DNA of 20,090 nt from an uncultured Candidatus Saccharibacteria bacterium. GTDB lineage: Bacteria > Patescibacteria > Saccharimonadia > Saccharimonadales > UBA1547. The DNA lies in NCBI GenBank assembly GCA_946886635.1, contig CAMPIW010000002.1, positions 1 through 20,090 on the forward strand. The letters are read 5' to 3'. Every line of letters begins with the position of its first letter. Position 1 is the stretch's first letter. Under the pieces are notes generated by a model, which was not told where the DNA came from, did no database searches, and was given only the letters and a program-made list of their open reading frames with translations. The position numbers and the translations under genes were made by a program. Positions 8,504 to 14,459 of the stretch are shown here, one piece after another.

Positions 8504-8534
8504 AGAAAATACCGATAATGGTAAAGGAGAGTTT

Positions 8535-8750
8535 ATGGCGAAAGTTATTAACACGAATGAACGATTTATTAAGGTAGTGTCAGATAACGGTGTGTGGGGA
8601 TGGATATTCTTCGCCGCGTATGTTGGAGCAGTTGTGTATTTTTTGCAGCTTGATCCAACCTTCTGGGGCTTTGTTGTCGCGCTATTAAAGGCGGCGGTAT
8701 GGCCAGCGTTTGTATTGTATGAAGTATTGAGCGCTTTGGGCGTCAGTTAA
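8535..8750 (+). CDS. Small membrane protein, 71 aa, unknown
   Basis: The start at 8535 (MAKVINTNERF) is set by AAAGGAG ending 5-6 nt before it and by TATAAT upstream; the open frame extends back to 8484, but that lies before the transcription start. The protein has an amphipathic N-terminus (1-18) and two hydrophobic spans (about 20-37 and 42-65) rich in Trp, Phe and Val. I recognise no family. It diverges from the DUF475 gene over one shared -10 region, so the two may be co-regulated. It ends 20 nt before a strong hairpin. Confidence 0.7.
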   Translation: MAKVINTNERFIKVVSDNGVWGWIFFAAYVGAVVYFLQLDPTFWGFVVALLKAAVWPAFVLYEVLSALGVS

Positions 8751-8770
8751 AAATAAAAAGATAGTTGAAA

Positions 8771-8800
8771 GGCCGCACGCCAGTAATGGGTGCGGCCGTT
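8771..8800. terminator. Rho-independent terminator, probably bidirectional
   Basis: An 8-bp perfect GC-rich stem, GGCCGCAC (8771-8778) with GTGCGGCC (8790-8797), flanked by GAAA and GTTTC. It closes the 71-aa gene on plus. On minus it comes 28 nt after the metallothionein-like gene and is followed by T-rich sequence. Confidence 0.75.
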
Positions 8801-8825
8801 TCATTTCTTGGGTGGTGTGTTGCGC

Positions 8826-8933
8826 CTATTTGTCGCAACCGTGCCTGCAGTTGCCTTGGGTGTGACCGCTGGCATCGCAGCGGTGGCATTCACGACCACC
8901 AGGGGGGTTGCAAGTACATGGGGCATTGGACAT
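8826..8933 (-). CDS. Mini metallothionein-like Cys/His-rich peptide (35 aa)
   Basis: From the ATG at 8933, preceded by GAAGGAG at SD spacing, this encodes a 35-residue peptide with six Cys (6, 8, 16, 19, 29, 33) and three His (17, 24, 31). It has an N-terminal CTC and a C-terminal ECHRCDASGHTQGNCRHGC. The pattern C-x-x-C, SGH-x-x-G, CR and a final Cys resembles the second half of bacterial SmtA/BmtA-type metallothioneins, which are 50-60 aa; this would be a shortened version. Such peptides bind Zn, Cd or Cu through thiolates in the cytoplasm. The open frame continues upstream to 9164, but that part has no protein-like composition and lacks support. Base composition is clearly GC-richer than its neighbours. 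The metallothionein call is inferred from the Cys/His pattern, without a database search. Confidence 0.55.
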   Translation of the reverse strand: MSNAPCTCNPPGGRECHRCDASGHTQGNCRHGCDK

Positions 8934-8964
8934 AAAGTTCTCCTTCGATTGCCGAGTGACGGAT

Positions 8965-8982
8965 GTCGCTAGGGTTAGCGAC
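8965..8982 (-). other. Perfect hairpin between the two small ORFs
   Basis: GTCGCTA and TAGCGAC form a 7-bp stem with a 4-nt loop. On the minus strand it contains the stop codon of the 46-aa ORF and precedes the Shine-Dalgarno sequence of the 35-aa gene. It could tune translation or RNA stability between the two. Confidence 0.5.
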
Positions 8983-9115
8983 GGTGCGCGTGCGCAGGGC
9001 AGGCGTGTGATGGCACGCACCCGCAAGCTGCGGGCGGCCGCGGTGTCGACGGCTGCTGGACGGGAACTGACCCGGTCGGCGGGTAGTATCCCGACTGACC
9101 CTGGTTGTTGGGCAT
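8975..9115 (-). CDS. Tiny Pro/Gln-rich peptide with Cys/His tail (46 aa), first ORF of the metallothionein-like cassette
   Basis: An ATG at 9115 preceded by GAGAGG at SD spacing opens a 46-codon frame. The N-terminal two thirds are Pro, Gln, Ser and Gly-rich with a YYPP segment. The end, ACGCVPSHACPAHAHRR, has three Cys and three His in a metal-ligand-like cluster. Third codon positions are mostly G or C, unlike the surrounding genes. It lies 41 nt upstream of the 35-aa peptide on the same predicted transcript. I do not recognise a family. It could be a real metal-binding peptide, a leader peptide controlling the next gene, or chance in a structured RNA region. Two other frames are also open here, so coding status is uncertain. 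Confidence 0.4.
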   Translation of the reverse strand: MPNNQGQSGYYPPTGSVPVQQPSTPRPPAACGCVPSHACPAHAHRR

Positions 9116-9166
9116 GACAATCCTCTCTCAAGAAATGACGGTCAAGAATATGGCCGTTAATCAAGT

Positions 9167-9194
9167 ATGATAGTACATTTTATTATTTTGTCAA
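9167..9194 (-). promoter_or_regulatory. Promoter of the metallothionein-like cassette
   Basis: On the minus strand a consensus TTGACA (9194-9189) is followed after 16 nt by TATCAT (9172-9167). The predicted start near 9160 leaves a leader of about 45 nt before the ATG at 9115. It is the best -35 box in the window and lies back to back with the rpsB promoter. Confidence 0.65.
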
Positions 9195-9206
9195 TTATTA
9201 CCCCTG

Positions 9207-9235
9207 TTGCAACAAGGTGAAAAATGCGTTATAAT
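9207..9235 (+). promoter_or_regulatory. Promoter of rpsB-tsf
   Basis: TTGCAA (9207-9212), a 17-nt spacer and a perfect TATAAT (9230-9235). Transcription should start near 9242, leaving an 83-nt leader, long for this genome. Confidence 0.75.
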
Positions 9236-9260
9236 GAATAGGTAACGAGTTTTAATGAAA

Positions 9261-9304
9261 CACCCGCACCGCAGTTACTCCTGGATACTCAGGCGCGAGC
9301 GGGG
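9261..9304 (+). promoter_or_regulatory. Structured rpsB leader, possible autoregulatory element
   Basis: CCCGC (9263-9267) can pair with GCGGG (9299-9303), enclosing an inner hairpin CCTG (9280-9283) / CAGG (9290-9293) with a 6-nt loop. In other bacteria S2 represses its own operon through leader RNA, so this could play that role. The fold is drawn by eye and no known motif was matched. Confidence 0.35.
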
Positions 9305-9324
9305 AAGTAAAAAGGAGTAATATC

Positions 9325-10041
9325 ATGGCTATTAAAGTCGATATTAAACAGCTGCTTGAAGCTGGTGTTCACTTTGGACACAAAACAAGCCGTTGGCACC
9401 CTAAAATGGCGCCATACATCCACAGCAAGCGTCAAGATAGTCACATCATTGACCTCACAAAAACTGTTGAAGGTCTTGAGAAGGCACTACCATTCCTTAC
9501 TGCTACTGCAGCGGCCGGTAAATCAATTCTTTTCGTGGCAACTAAAAAGCAAACGAAGGAACTTGTAAAGCAGACAGCCGAAAGCCTTAACCAACCATAC
9601 GTTACCGAACGTTGGCTTGGCGGTATGCTTACAAACGTAAACACTATTACGGCTCAAATTAAAAAGCTTAAAGACCTTGAACGCAACATGAACTCTGGTT
9701 CATACGAAAACAAGTACAACAAGCTTGAGATCCAACGTTTCCAAGAGGAAATTGACGAACTTAACAAGAAGTACAGTGGTGTTAAAGACCTTAGCGGCAA
9801 GCCAGGCGCGGTATTTATTATCGACGTTCTTGGTGACGTAAACGCAATTAACGAAGCGAAAACACTTGGTGTACCTGTTGTTGCTTTGGCTGACACAAAC
9901 GTTGACCCAAGCCGTATCGACTACGTTATTCCTGGTAACGACGACGCAATTAAGGGTGTTGCAGTTATTCTTGATTACGTTAAACAAGCTATCGAAGCTG
10001 GTAAAGGCGTAAGTAAAAAGGACAAAGAAGGGGAGGCTTAA
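9325..10041 (+). CDS. rpsB: 30S ribosomal protein S2
   Basis: A 238-aa protein with typical S2 landmarks: LLEAGVHFGHKTSRWHPKM at 11-29, YIHSKRQDSHIIDL, VTERWLGGMLTN, then GAVFIIDVLGDVNAINEA, LGVPVVALADTNVDP and DYVIPGNDDAI. It binds near the 30S head-body neck and is needed for initiation. AAAGGAG at 9311-9317 supports the start. It is the first gene of a two-gene operon with tsf, preceded by a promoter and folded leader and closed by a strong terminator. The length is normal to slightly short because the C-terminal tail is brief (GVSKKDKEGEA). Confidence 0.98.
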   Translation: MAIKVDIKQLLEAGVHFGHKTSRWHPKMAPYIHSKRQDSHIIDLTKTVEGLEKALPFLTATAAAGKSILFVATKKQTKELVKQTAESLNQPYVTERWLGGMLTNVNTITAQIKKLKDLERNMNSGSYENKYNKLEIQRFQEEIDELNKKYSGVKDLSGKPGAVFIIDVLGDVNAINEAKTLGVPVVALADTNVDPSRIDYVIPGNDDAIKGVAVILDYVKQAIEAGKGVSKKDKEGEA

Positions 10042-10046
10042 TTACT

Positions 10047-10646
10047 ATGGCAGCAGTAACAATTGAAAACATTCGTAAATTGAAAGAACTTACCGGTGTT
10101 GGTTTAACCGACGCTAAAGTTGCACTTGTTGCAGCCGATGGTGATTTCGATAAGGCGCTTGAAGAAATGCGCAAAAAAGGCCTTACACGGGCTGAAAAGA
10201 AAGCTGACCGCGAAGCACTTGAAGGTGTAATCGACAGCTACGTTCACGGTGGACGTATTGGCGTTCTTGTAGAAGTAAACTCTGAGACAGACTTTGTGGC
10301 GCGCACCGACGGCTTCAAAGAATTTGCTCACATGATTTCTCTTCAAGTTGCGTCAATGAACCCTGTATATGTTTCTGAAGCTGATATCCCAGCTGAAGAA
10401 ATTGAACGAGTTCGTGCTGAAGCACTTGCCAGCGATGCGCTTAAAAGCAAGCCAGCTGAAATGGCTGAAAAGATCGTTGAAGGCCAGGTGAAAAAGCACT
10501 TTGCCGACAAGGTTCTTCTTAGCCAAAGCTACATCATGAACGATTCACAAACTGTTGAAGCGTTCTTGAAGGAAACAATTGCTAAAACTGGTGAGAACAT
10601 TGTGATTCGCCGTTTCAAGCGTATTGAACTTGGCGTAAACGACTAA
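10047..10646 (+). CDS. tsf: Elongation factor Ts, short form
   Basis: A 199-aa protein: an N-terminal UBA-like domain (KLKELTGVGLTDAKVAL, 11-27, followed by ALEEMRKKGL) and a core domain with VEVNSETDFVART, the segment that contacts EF-Tu. It catalyses GDP release from EF-Tu. It is about 80-100 residues shorter than E. coli EF-Ts, carrying one core subdomain as in Thermus and cyanobacterial-type short forms. The Shine-Dalgarno GGGGAGG lies within the last codons of rpsB, 5 nt separate the genes, and translation is probably coupled. Confidence 0.97.
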   Translation: MAAVTIENIRKLKELTGVGLTDAKVALVAADGDFDKALEEMRKKGLTRAEKKADREALEGVIDSYVHGGRIGVLVEVNSETDFVARTDGFKEFAHMISLQVASMNPVYVSEADIPAEEIERVRAEALASDALKSKPAEMAEKIVEGQVKKHFADKVLLSQSYIMNDSQTVEAFLKETIAKTGENIVIRRFKRIELGVND

Positions 10647-10669
10647 TCGTAGAAGCTAGGTGCACTCTT

Positions 10670-10703
10670 ATTCCGTCTGATTAGCTATCAGACGGAATTT
10701 TTT
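10670..10703 (+). terminator. Rho-independent terminator of rpsB-tsf
   Basis: A 12-bp perfect stem (10670-10681 with 10687-10698), a 5-nt loop and six T's. It separates rpsB-tsf cleanly from the next gene. Confidence 0.95.
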
Positions 10704-10731
10704 GCTCCCGATTAAATAAAGGCTATGCTTA

Positions 10732-10740
10732 TGCTAAACT
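10732..10740 (+). promoter_or_regulatory. Possible extended -10 of the second pilin-like gene
   Basis: TGCTAAACT ends 34 nt before the ATG at 10775. No matching -35 is seen and no Shine-Dalgarno sequence precedes the start, so both promoter and start remain tentative (ATG 10781 is an alternative). Confidence 0.35.
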
Positions 10741-10774
10741 AAGTTTAATTAAAAAACATCAAACAATAATTTGG

Positions 10775-11983
10775 ATGGACATGAATAACACCGAACTCTA
10801 TTCAACTGGCAAAAAAAGAACTCAAGGTTTCACGCTCGTCGAACTCTTAATCGTCATTATTGTCATCACTATCATTGCCGCCATCACGTTTGTGGCCTTT
10901 TCTGGTATACAAAGCCGCGCCGCCGCCTCATCCCTACAAGCCGACTTAAAGAACGCTTCCATTGAGCTGGCCCTCAACAACACCAACAATGGTATCTACC
11001 CGGCATCACTTACGACCGTCAATAATAACAAAGGCCTCTCTAAAAGTCCCGACACTAGTTATCAGTACGAACAACTAAATGATGGAGCCGGCTACTGCCT
11101 AACTGCCACTTCAGCCCGTGGCGGTGTAAGCGCTTATAGCGTCTCGGACAGTTCTGGGGTAGAGGAGGGCGCCTGCAACGGCCACGATGAAACTAGTACT
11201 GGGGGTGGTGGTACCACTGCCACTGCACCAGATGCAGCCGCCGGAGAATTTGTCCTAGTGCCAGGTAACTCATACTACGGAACGAGTGATTTTTACGTTG
11301 CCAAGTACGAAGCCAAGAATGTCGACGGTAAGGCTGTTTCGCAAGCTGCTGGACGACCGTGGATTGCTATCAGTCAAGCCAGCTCGATAGCAACTGCTGC
11401 GGCGGCATGTGATGGCTGTCAACTTATTACTGATGCCCAATGGATGACGCTGGCCGAAAACATTATGTCGGTCGGCAGTAACTGGTCGGGCGGTTCGGTT
11501 GGTTCTGGTGTTTTGTACCGTGGTCACACCGACAATAACCCATCGAGTAGCCTAGCGGCTGATGTAGACAGCAACCCATACAGTGGAACCGGACAAACTA
11601 CTGGCGACCAACGCCGCACCCTTACCTTAACCAATGGTGAAGTTATATGGGATTTATCTTCCAACGTTTACGAGTGGACTCAAAGCACCATAACCGGAAG
11701 TCAACCGACCGTAACTGGTCAAACTGGATACGCTTGGCGAGAATACAATAATCCAAATCTAGTTTGGAATAACCTACCTACTACTAGTCGTCCATCGGGC
11801 ACACTATACCCAAGTTCGGCGGGGGTAGGGTCGTTATATAGTAATGTCAGCGAAACCGGAACAAAAGTGTCCATGCGTGGTGGTTATTGGGCACGCGGTA
11901 CGAACGCAGGGCTACTGGCCTTAGCTTTGAGCAATAATTCAACCGGCATCTACTCAAACGTCAGTTTCCGGGTAACCCATTAA
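10775..11983 (+). CDS. Type IV prepilin-like protein with C-terminal SUMF1/FGE-like (C-type lectin fold) domain
   Basis: This 402-aa protein has an 18-residue leader ending in TQG, then FTLVELLIVIIVITIIAAI with Glu at mature position 5, a prepilin peptidase site. The pilin head (about 45-137) has C108 and C134 and closely follows the plan of the 2608 protein (NNGIYPA versus DNGRYPA, GYCLTA versus AYCAQA, then GxC-G). A Gly/Thr/Ala linker (141-157) leads to a domain with FYVAKYEAKN, LITDAQWMTLAENI, GEVIWDLSSNVYEWT and SMRGGYWARGTNAG, ending SFRVTH; these are features of formylglycine-generating-enzyme/SUMF1-like domains. The catalytic Cys pair of true FGE is not evident, so binding rather than catalysis is likely. 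Codons are C-richer than in the neighbours. It sits alone between tsf and frr. Confidence 0.78.
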   Translation: MDMNNTELYSTGKKRTQGFTLVELLIVIIVITIIAAITFVAFSGIQSRAAASSLQADLKNASIELALNNTNNGIYPASLTTVNNNKGLSKSPDTSYQYEQLNDGAGYCLTATSARGGVSAYSVSDSSGVEEGACNGHDETSTGGGGTTATAPDAAAGEFVLVPGNSYYGTSDFYVAKYEAKNVDGKAVSQAAGRPWIAISQASSIATAAAACDGCQLITDAQWMTLAENIMSVGSNWSGGSVGSGVLYRGHTDNNPSSSLAADVDSNPYSGTGQTTGDQRRTLTLTNGEVIWDLSSNVYEWTQSTITGSQPTVTGQTGYAWREYNNPNLVWNNLPTTSRPSGTLYPSSAGVGSLYSNVSETGTKVSMRGGYWARGTNAGLLALALSNNSTGIYSNVSFRVTH

Positions 11984-12013
11984 TTAATCTGTTCGTCACT
12001 CACGTACGTGCTG

Positions 12014-12019
12014 TATAAT
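12014..12019 (+). promoter_or_regulatory. -10 box of the frr operon
   Basis: A perfect TATAAT lies 26 nt before the frr start codon. A weak -35 candidate (TTCGTC) lies 16 nt upstream. Only a poor Shine-Dalgarno (AGCGAG) is present in the leader. Confidence 0.6.
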
Positions 12020-12045
12020 GAAATACAGTTAAGAAAGCGAGAAAT

Positions 12046-12600
12046 ATGTTTGATACAAAGCAATACGAAGACCGTTTTAGCGCCGCAGTGGCACATTTTG
12101 AAGATGAGTTAAGGAAAGTGCGAACTGGTCGTGCGCATCCTTCTATGCTCGATAGCCTCCACGTTGAGGCCTATGGCCAGATGATGCCACTCAATCAGGT
12201 GGCCAATGTTGTTGCTGCTGAGGCGCAAATGCTTACCGTTACACCTTTTGATGCCGGTAATTTACAGGCAATCGTTTCAGCAATTCGTAACGATCAAAGC
12301 CTAGGGCTCAATCCAAGCGACGATGGCCGTTTGGTGCGCGTTCCTATTCCAGCATTAACCGAAGAACGCCGTAAACAAATTGTGAAGCAAACTTCTGAGC
12401 GAGTTGAAGAGGCTCGCATTGCACTTCGCAATATTCGTCAGGATGCCTTAAAAGAAGCGAAGCGACTTAAAGATGCAAAAGAGATTTCTGAAGATGACCA
12501 AAAGCGCATCGAAAAGGGAATCGACGATTCGATGACAACGTACAACGCTGCTATCGACACCGCATTCAAAGAAAAAGAGAAAGAAATCTTAACACTCTAA
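12046..12600 (+). CDS. frr: Ribosome recycling factor
   Basis: A 184-aa protein, the normal length. Typical RRF segments are LRKVRTGRAHPSMLDSLHVEAYG, TVTPFD, IVSAIRNDQSLGLNPSDDGRLVRVPIPALTEERRKQIVK and the C-terminal helices with RNIRQDALKEAKRLKDAKEISEDDQK. It splits the post-termination ribosome together with EF-G. It opens the frr-uppS-rseP-CPBP-proS operon. In most bacteria pyrH lies directly upstream; here that position holds the pilin-like gene. Confidence 0.98.
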   Translation: MFDTKQYEDRFSAAVAHFEDELRKVRTGRAHPSMLDSLHVEAYGQMMPLNQVANVVAAEAQMLTVTPFDAGNLQAIVSAIRNDQSLGLNPSDDGRLVRVPIPALTEERRKQIVKQTSERVEEARIALRNIRQDALKEAKRLKDAKEISEDDQKRIEKGIDDSMTTYNAAIDTAFKEKEKEILTL

Positions 12601-13307
12601 TGCCAACTCCCGACGAGACTATCTCGCACATTCCGAAACACGTTGGCTATATTGTTGATGGCAACCGGCGTTGGGCAAAATCGCATGGACTTCCTACCTA
12701 TGAGGGACATTTAGCAGGATACAACACTTTAAAAGAGGTAGCTGTTGCAACGCTTGAAGAGGGCGTTGAGTATATGTCGGCCTATATTTTTTCAACCGAA
12801 AATTGGAAGCGTAGCACCGATGAGGTGAAGCGTCTTATGGCGTTGGTTCTAAAAATTGTGAAGTCCGACTTGCACGAATTTATGGATCGAAATATTCGAC
12901 TGCGTATTGCTGGAACGCTGGTTGGTGTTGATGACAAAATTGTGAAGGCTATTCAAGTAGCCGAAGAAACAACCGAAAATAACACCGGTGGAACGCTTGT
13001 GTTGTGTTTTAATTATGGCGGCCAAGTTGAAATTACTGAGGCGGTTAAAAAAATTGTTCAATCGGGTGTGGCAGCCGAAGCCATTACCGAAGAATTAATT
13101 GCCCAAAGCTTGTATGTACCCGAGGTGCCACCGCTCGATATAGTAGTGCGCACTAGTGGAGAACAGCGACTTTCTAACTTTATGTTGTGGCGCTCAGCCT
13201 ATAGCGAGTTCATTTTTTTGAAGAAAAATTGGCCAGATATGACAAAAGAGGACGTCGGATTTATAATGAAAGAATATACGCGGCGACAGCGTCGTTTTGG
13301 TGAATAA
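12600..13307 (+). CDS. uppS: Undecaprenyl diphosphate synthase (cis-prenyltransferase)
   Basis: A 235-aa protein. HVGYIVDGNRRWAKSHGL (14-31) contains the catalytic Asp20 and the diphosphate-binding loop; FSTENWKRS, ALCFNYGGQVEI-like FNYGG, and RTSGEQRLSNFMLW followed by AYSEFIF complete the family signature. It adds isopentenyl units to farnesyl diphosphate to make the C55 lipid carrier for cell-wall glycopolymers, such as those the LCP ligase would transfer. It starts at the A of the frr stop codon (TAATG overlap) with no Shine-Dalgarno sequence, so it depends on translational coupling. The cdsA and dxr genes often found after uppS are absent. Confidence 0.97.
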   Translation: MPTPDETISHIPKHVGYIVDGNRRWAKSHGLPTYEGHLAGYNTLKEVAVATLEEGVEYMSAYIFSTENWKRSTDEVKRLMALVLKIVKSDLHEFMDRNIRLRIAGTLVGVDDKIVKAIQVAEETTENNTGGTLVLCFNYGGQVEITEAVKKIVQSGVAAEAITEELIAQSLYVPEVPPLDIVVRTSGEQRLSNFMLWRSAYSEFIFLKKNWPDMTKEDVGFIMKEYTRRQRRFGE

Positions 13308-13322
13308 AACCGTGGAGGGAAC

Positions 13323-14459
13323 ATGTTAATTTTGGGAATATTTATCGGCCTCATTGTCTTGGTGATTTTGGTGACGCTACACGAGCTGGGCCACGCTATT
13401 GTGGCACGTCGTAACGGTGTTGGGGTAGAAGAGTTTGGTATCGGCTTTCCTCCAAAAGCCTGGGGTAAAAAATTAAAGAACGGAACACTTTTTACGCTGA
13501 ACTGGCTGCCACTTGGTGGGTTTGTAAAACTTCAGGGCGAAAACGACTCCGCCTCTAAAAAAGGTGATTTTGGTGCAGCAACCTTTTGGCAAAAAACCAA
13601 GATCCTTTTAGCTGGTGTTGTGGTGAACTGGGTTGTGGCGGTACTCCTTTTAATGGGGCTCGCCTGGACAACGGGTATTCCAAAAATTCTCCCTGATCAG
13701 TTTGCTACTACGGGCGATACGACAATTGTTGCCTCACCGTTGAAGTTAGGTGCATTGGTTGATGGATACCCAGCTGAAGAAGCTGGTCTAAAACCAGGCG
13801 ACACCATTACAAAGTTTGCTGGTGAAGAGGTTAAAACGGCTCAAGATTTTATTACAATTAGTAAAGACAATCGCGGTGAAACGGTTCCAATTACGTATGA
13901 GCGCGATGGAGAAGTTAAAACCACAGAAGTAGCGCTTCGTGACGCTGATTCGGCAACGTTTGGTGCCTCGCTTGGCCAACAAGAAACAATTAAAGCTACT
14001 TGGTCGGCGCCACTCGTTGGTGCTGTTACGACTGCTCAGTTTACATGGGTAACACTTCAGGGGCTTGGTGATTTGGTGTATAACTTCTTCGGCGGCCTTA
14101 TTGGACAGCTCAACTTTAGTGCAGATGGTCGCGAAAATGCCACCGAGCAGCTCAATAAAGCGGGTGCAAGTGTCGCAGGGCCGGTGGGTATTTTAGGAAC
14201 AATCTTCCCAGCTGCTAGTGAAGCGGGTCCGCAACAAGTGGTTTTTTTAGCGGCGATTATTTCGCTTACACTAGCCGTTATGAATGCACTACCGATTCCG
14301 GCACTGGACGGCGGACGTTGGTTTGTGATGGCGCTGTTTAGGGTTATGAAAAAGCCGCTCACCAAAGAAAAAGAAGAGCAAATTCATGGTACCGGCTTTT
14401 TGGTTTTGATGGTATTAATTGTAATTATTACGGTAGCTGATGTCGCAAAACTCTTCTAA
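13323..14459 (+). CDS. rseP: RseP-family site-2 intramembrane zinc metalloprotease
   Basis: A 378-aa protein with a first membrane span containing the zinc site HELGH (20-24), a periplasm-facing PDZ domain (about 135-200, with GYPAEEAGLKPGDTITKF), and a C-terminal span carrying NALPIPALDGGRWF, where Asp329 is the third zinc ligand. Such proteases cut membrane-bound anti-sigma factors or remnant signal peptides. GGAGGG before the ATG supports the start. It follows uppS by 15 nt, the usual order minus cdsA and dxr. No sigma or anti-sigma pair is in the window, so its substrate is unknown. Confidence 0.95.
   Translation: MLILGIFIGLIVLVILVTLHELGHAIVARRNGVGVEEFGIGFPPKAWGKKLKNGTLFTLNWLPLGGFVKLQGENDSASKKGDFGAATFWQKTKILLAGVVVNWVVAVLLLMGLAWTTGIPKILPDQFATTGDTTIVASPLKLGALVDGYPAEEAGLKPGDTITKFAGEEVKTAQDFITISKDNRGETVPITYERDGEVKTTEVALRDADSATFGASLGQQETIKATWSAPLVGAVTTAQFTWVTLQGLGDLVYNFFGGLIGQLNFSADGRENATEQLNKAGASVAGPVGILGTIFPAASEAGPQQVVFLAAIISLTLAVMNALPIPALDGGRWFVMALFRVMKKPLTKEKEEQIHGTGFLVLMVLIVIITVADVAKLF

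Noticed and set aside
8484..8534. Upstream start for the 71-aa membrane protein
   Set aside because: ATG 8484 precedes the TATAAT box; AAAGGAG points to ATG 8535.
8453..8554. N-terminal extension of the DUF475 protein (34 extra residues)
   Set aside because: It would begin inside the divergent gene and upstream of the promoter, and its sequence is unlike the family start; ATG 8452 gives the expected N-terminus.
8826..9164. A single 112-aa minus-strand protein including the metallothionein-like end
   Set aside because: The upstream 77 codons look like random GC-rich translation, and the predicted transcription start is near 9160, within the first codons. A clear GAAGGAG precedes the internal ATG at 8933, so the short form is preferred.
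10775..11983. True formylglycine-generating enzyme or sulfatase activator
   Set aside because: The domain is attached to a prepilin and the catalytic Cys pair of FGE is not evident near the C-terminus, so a binding role is more likely.
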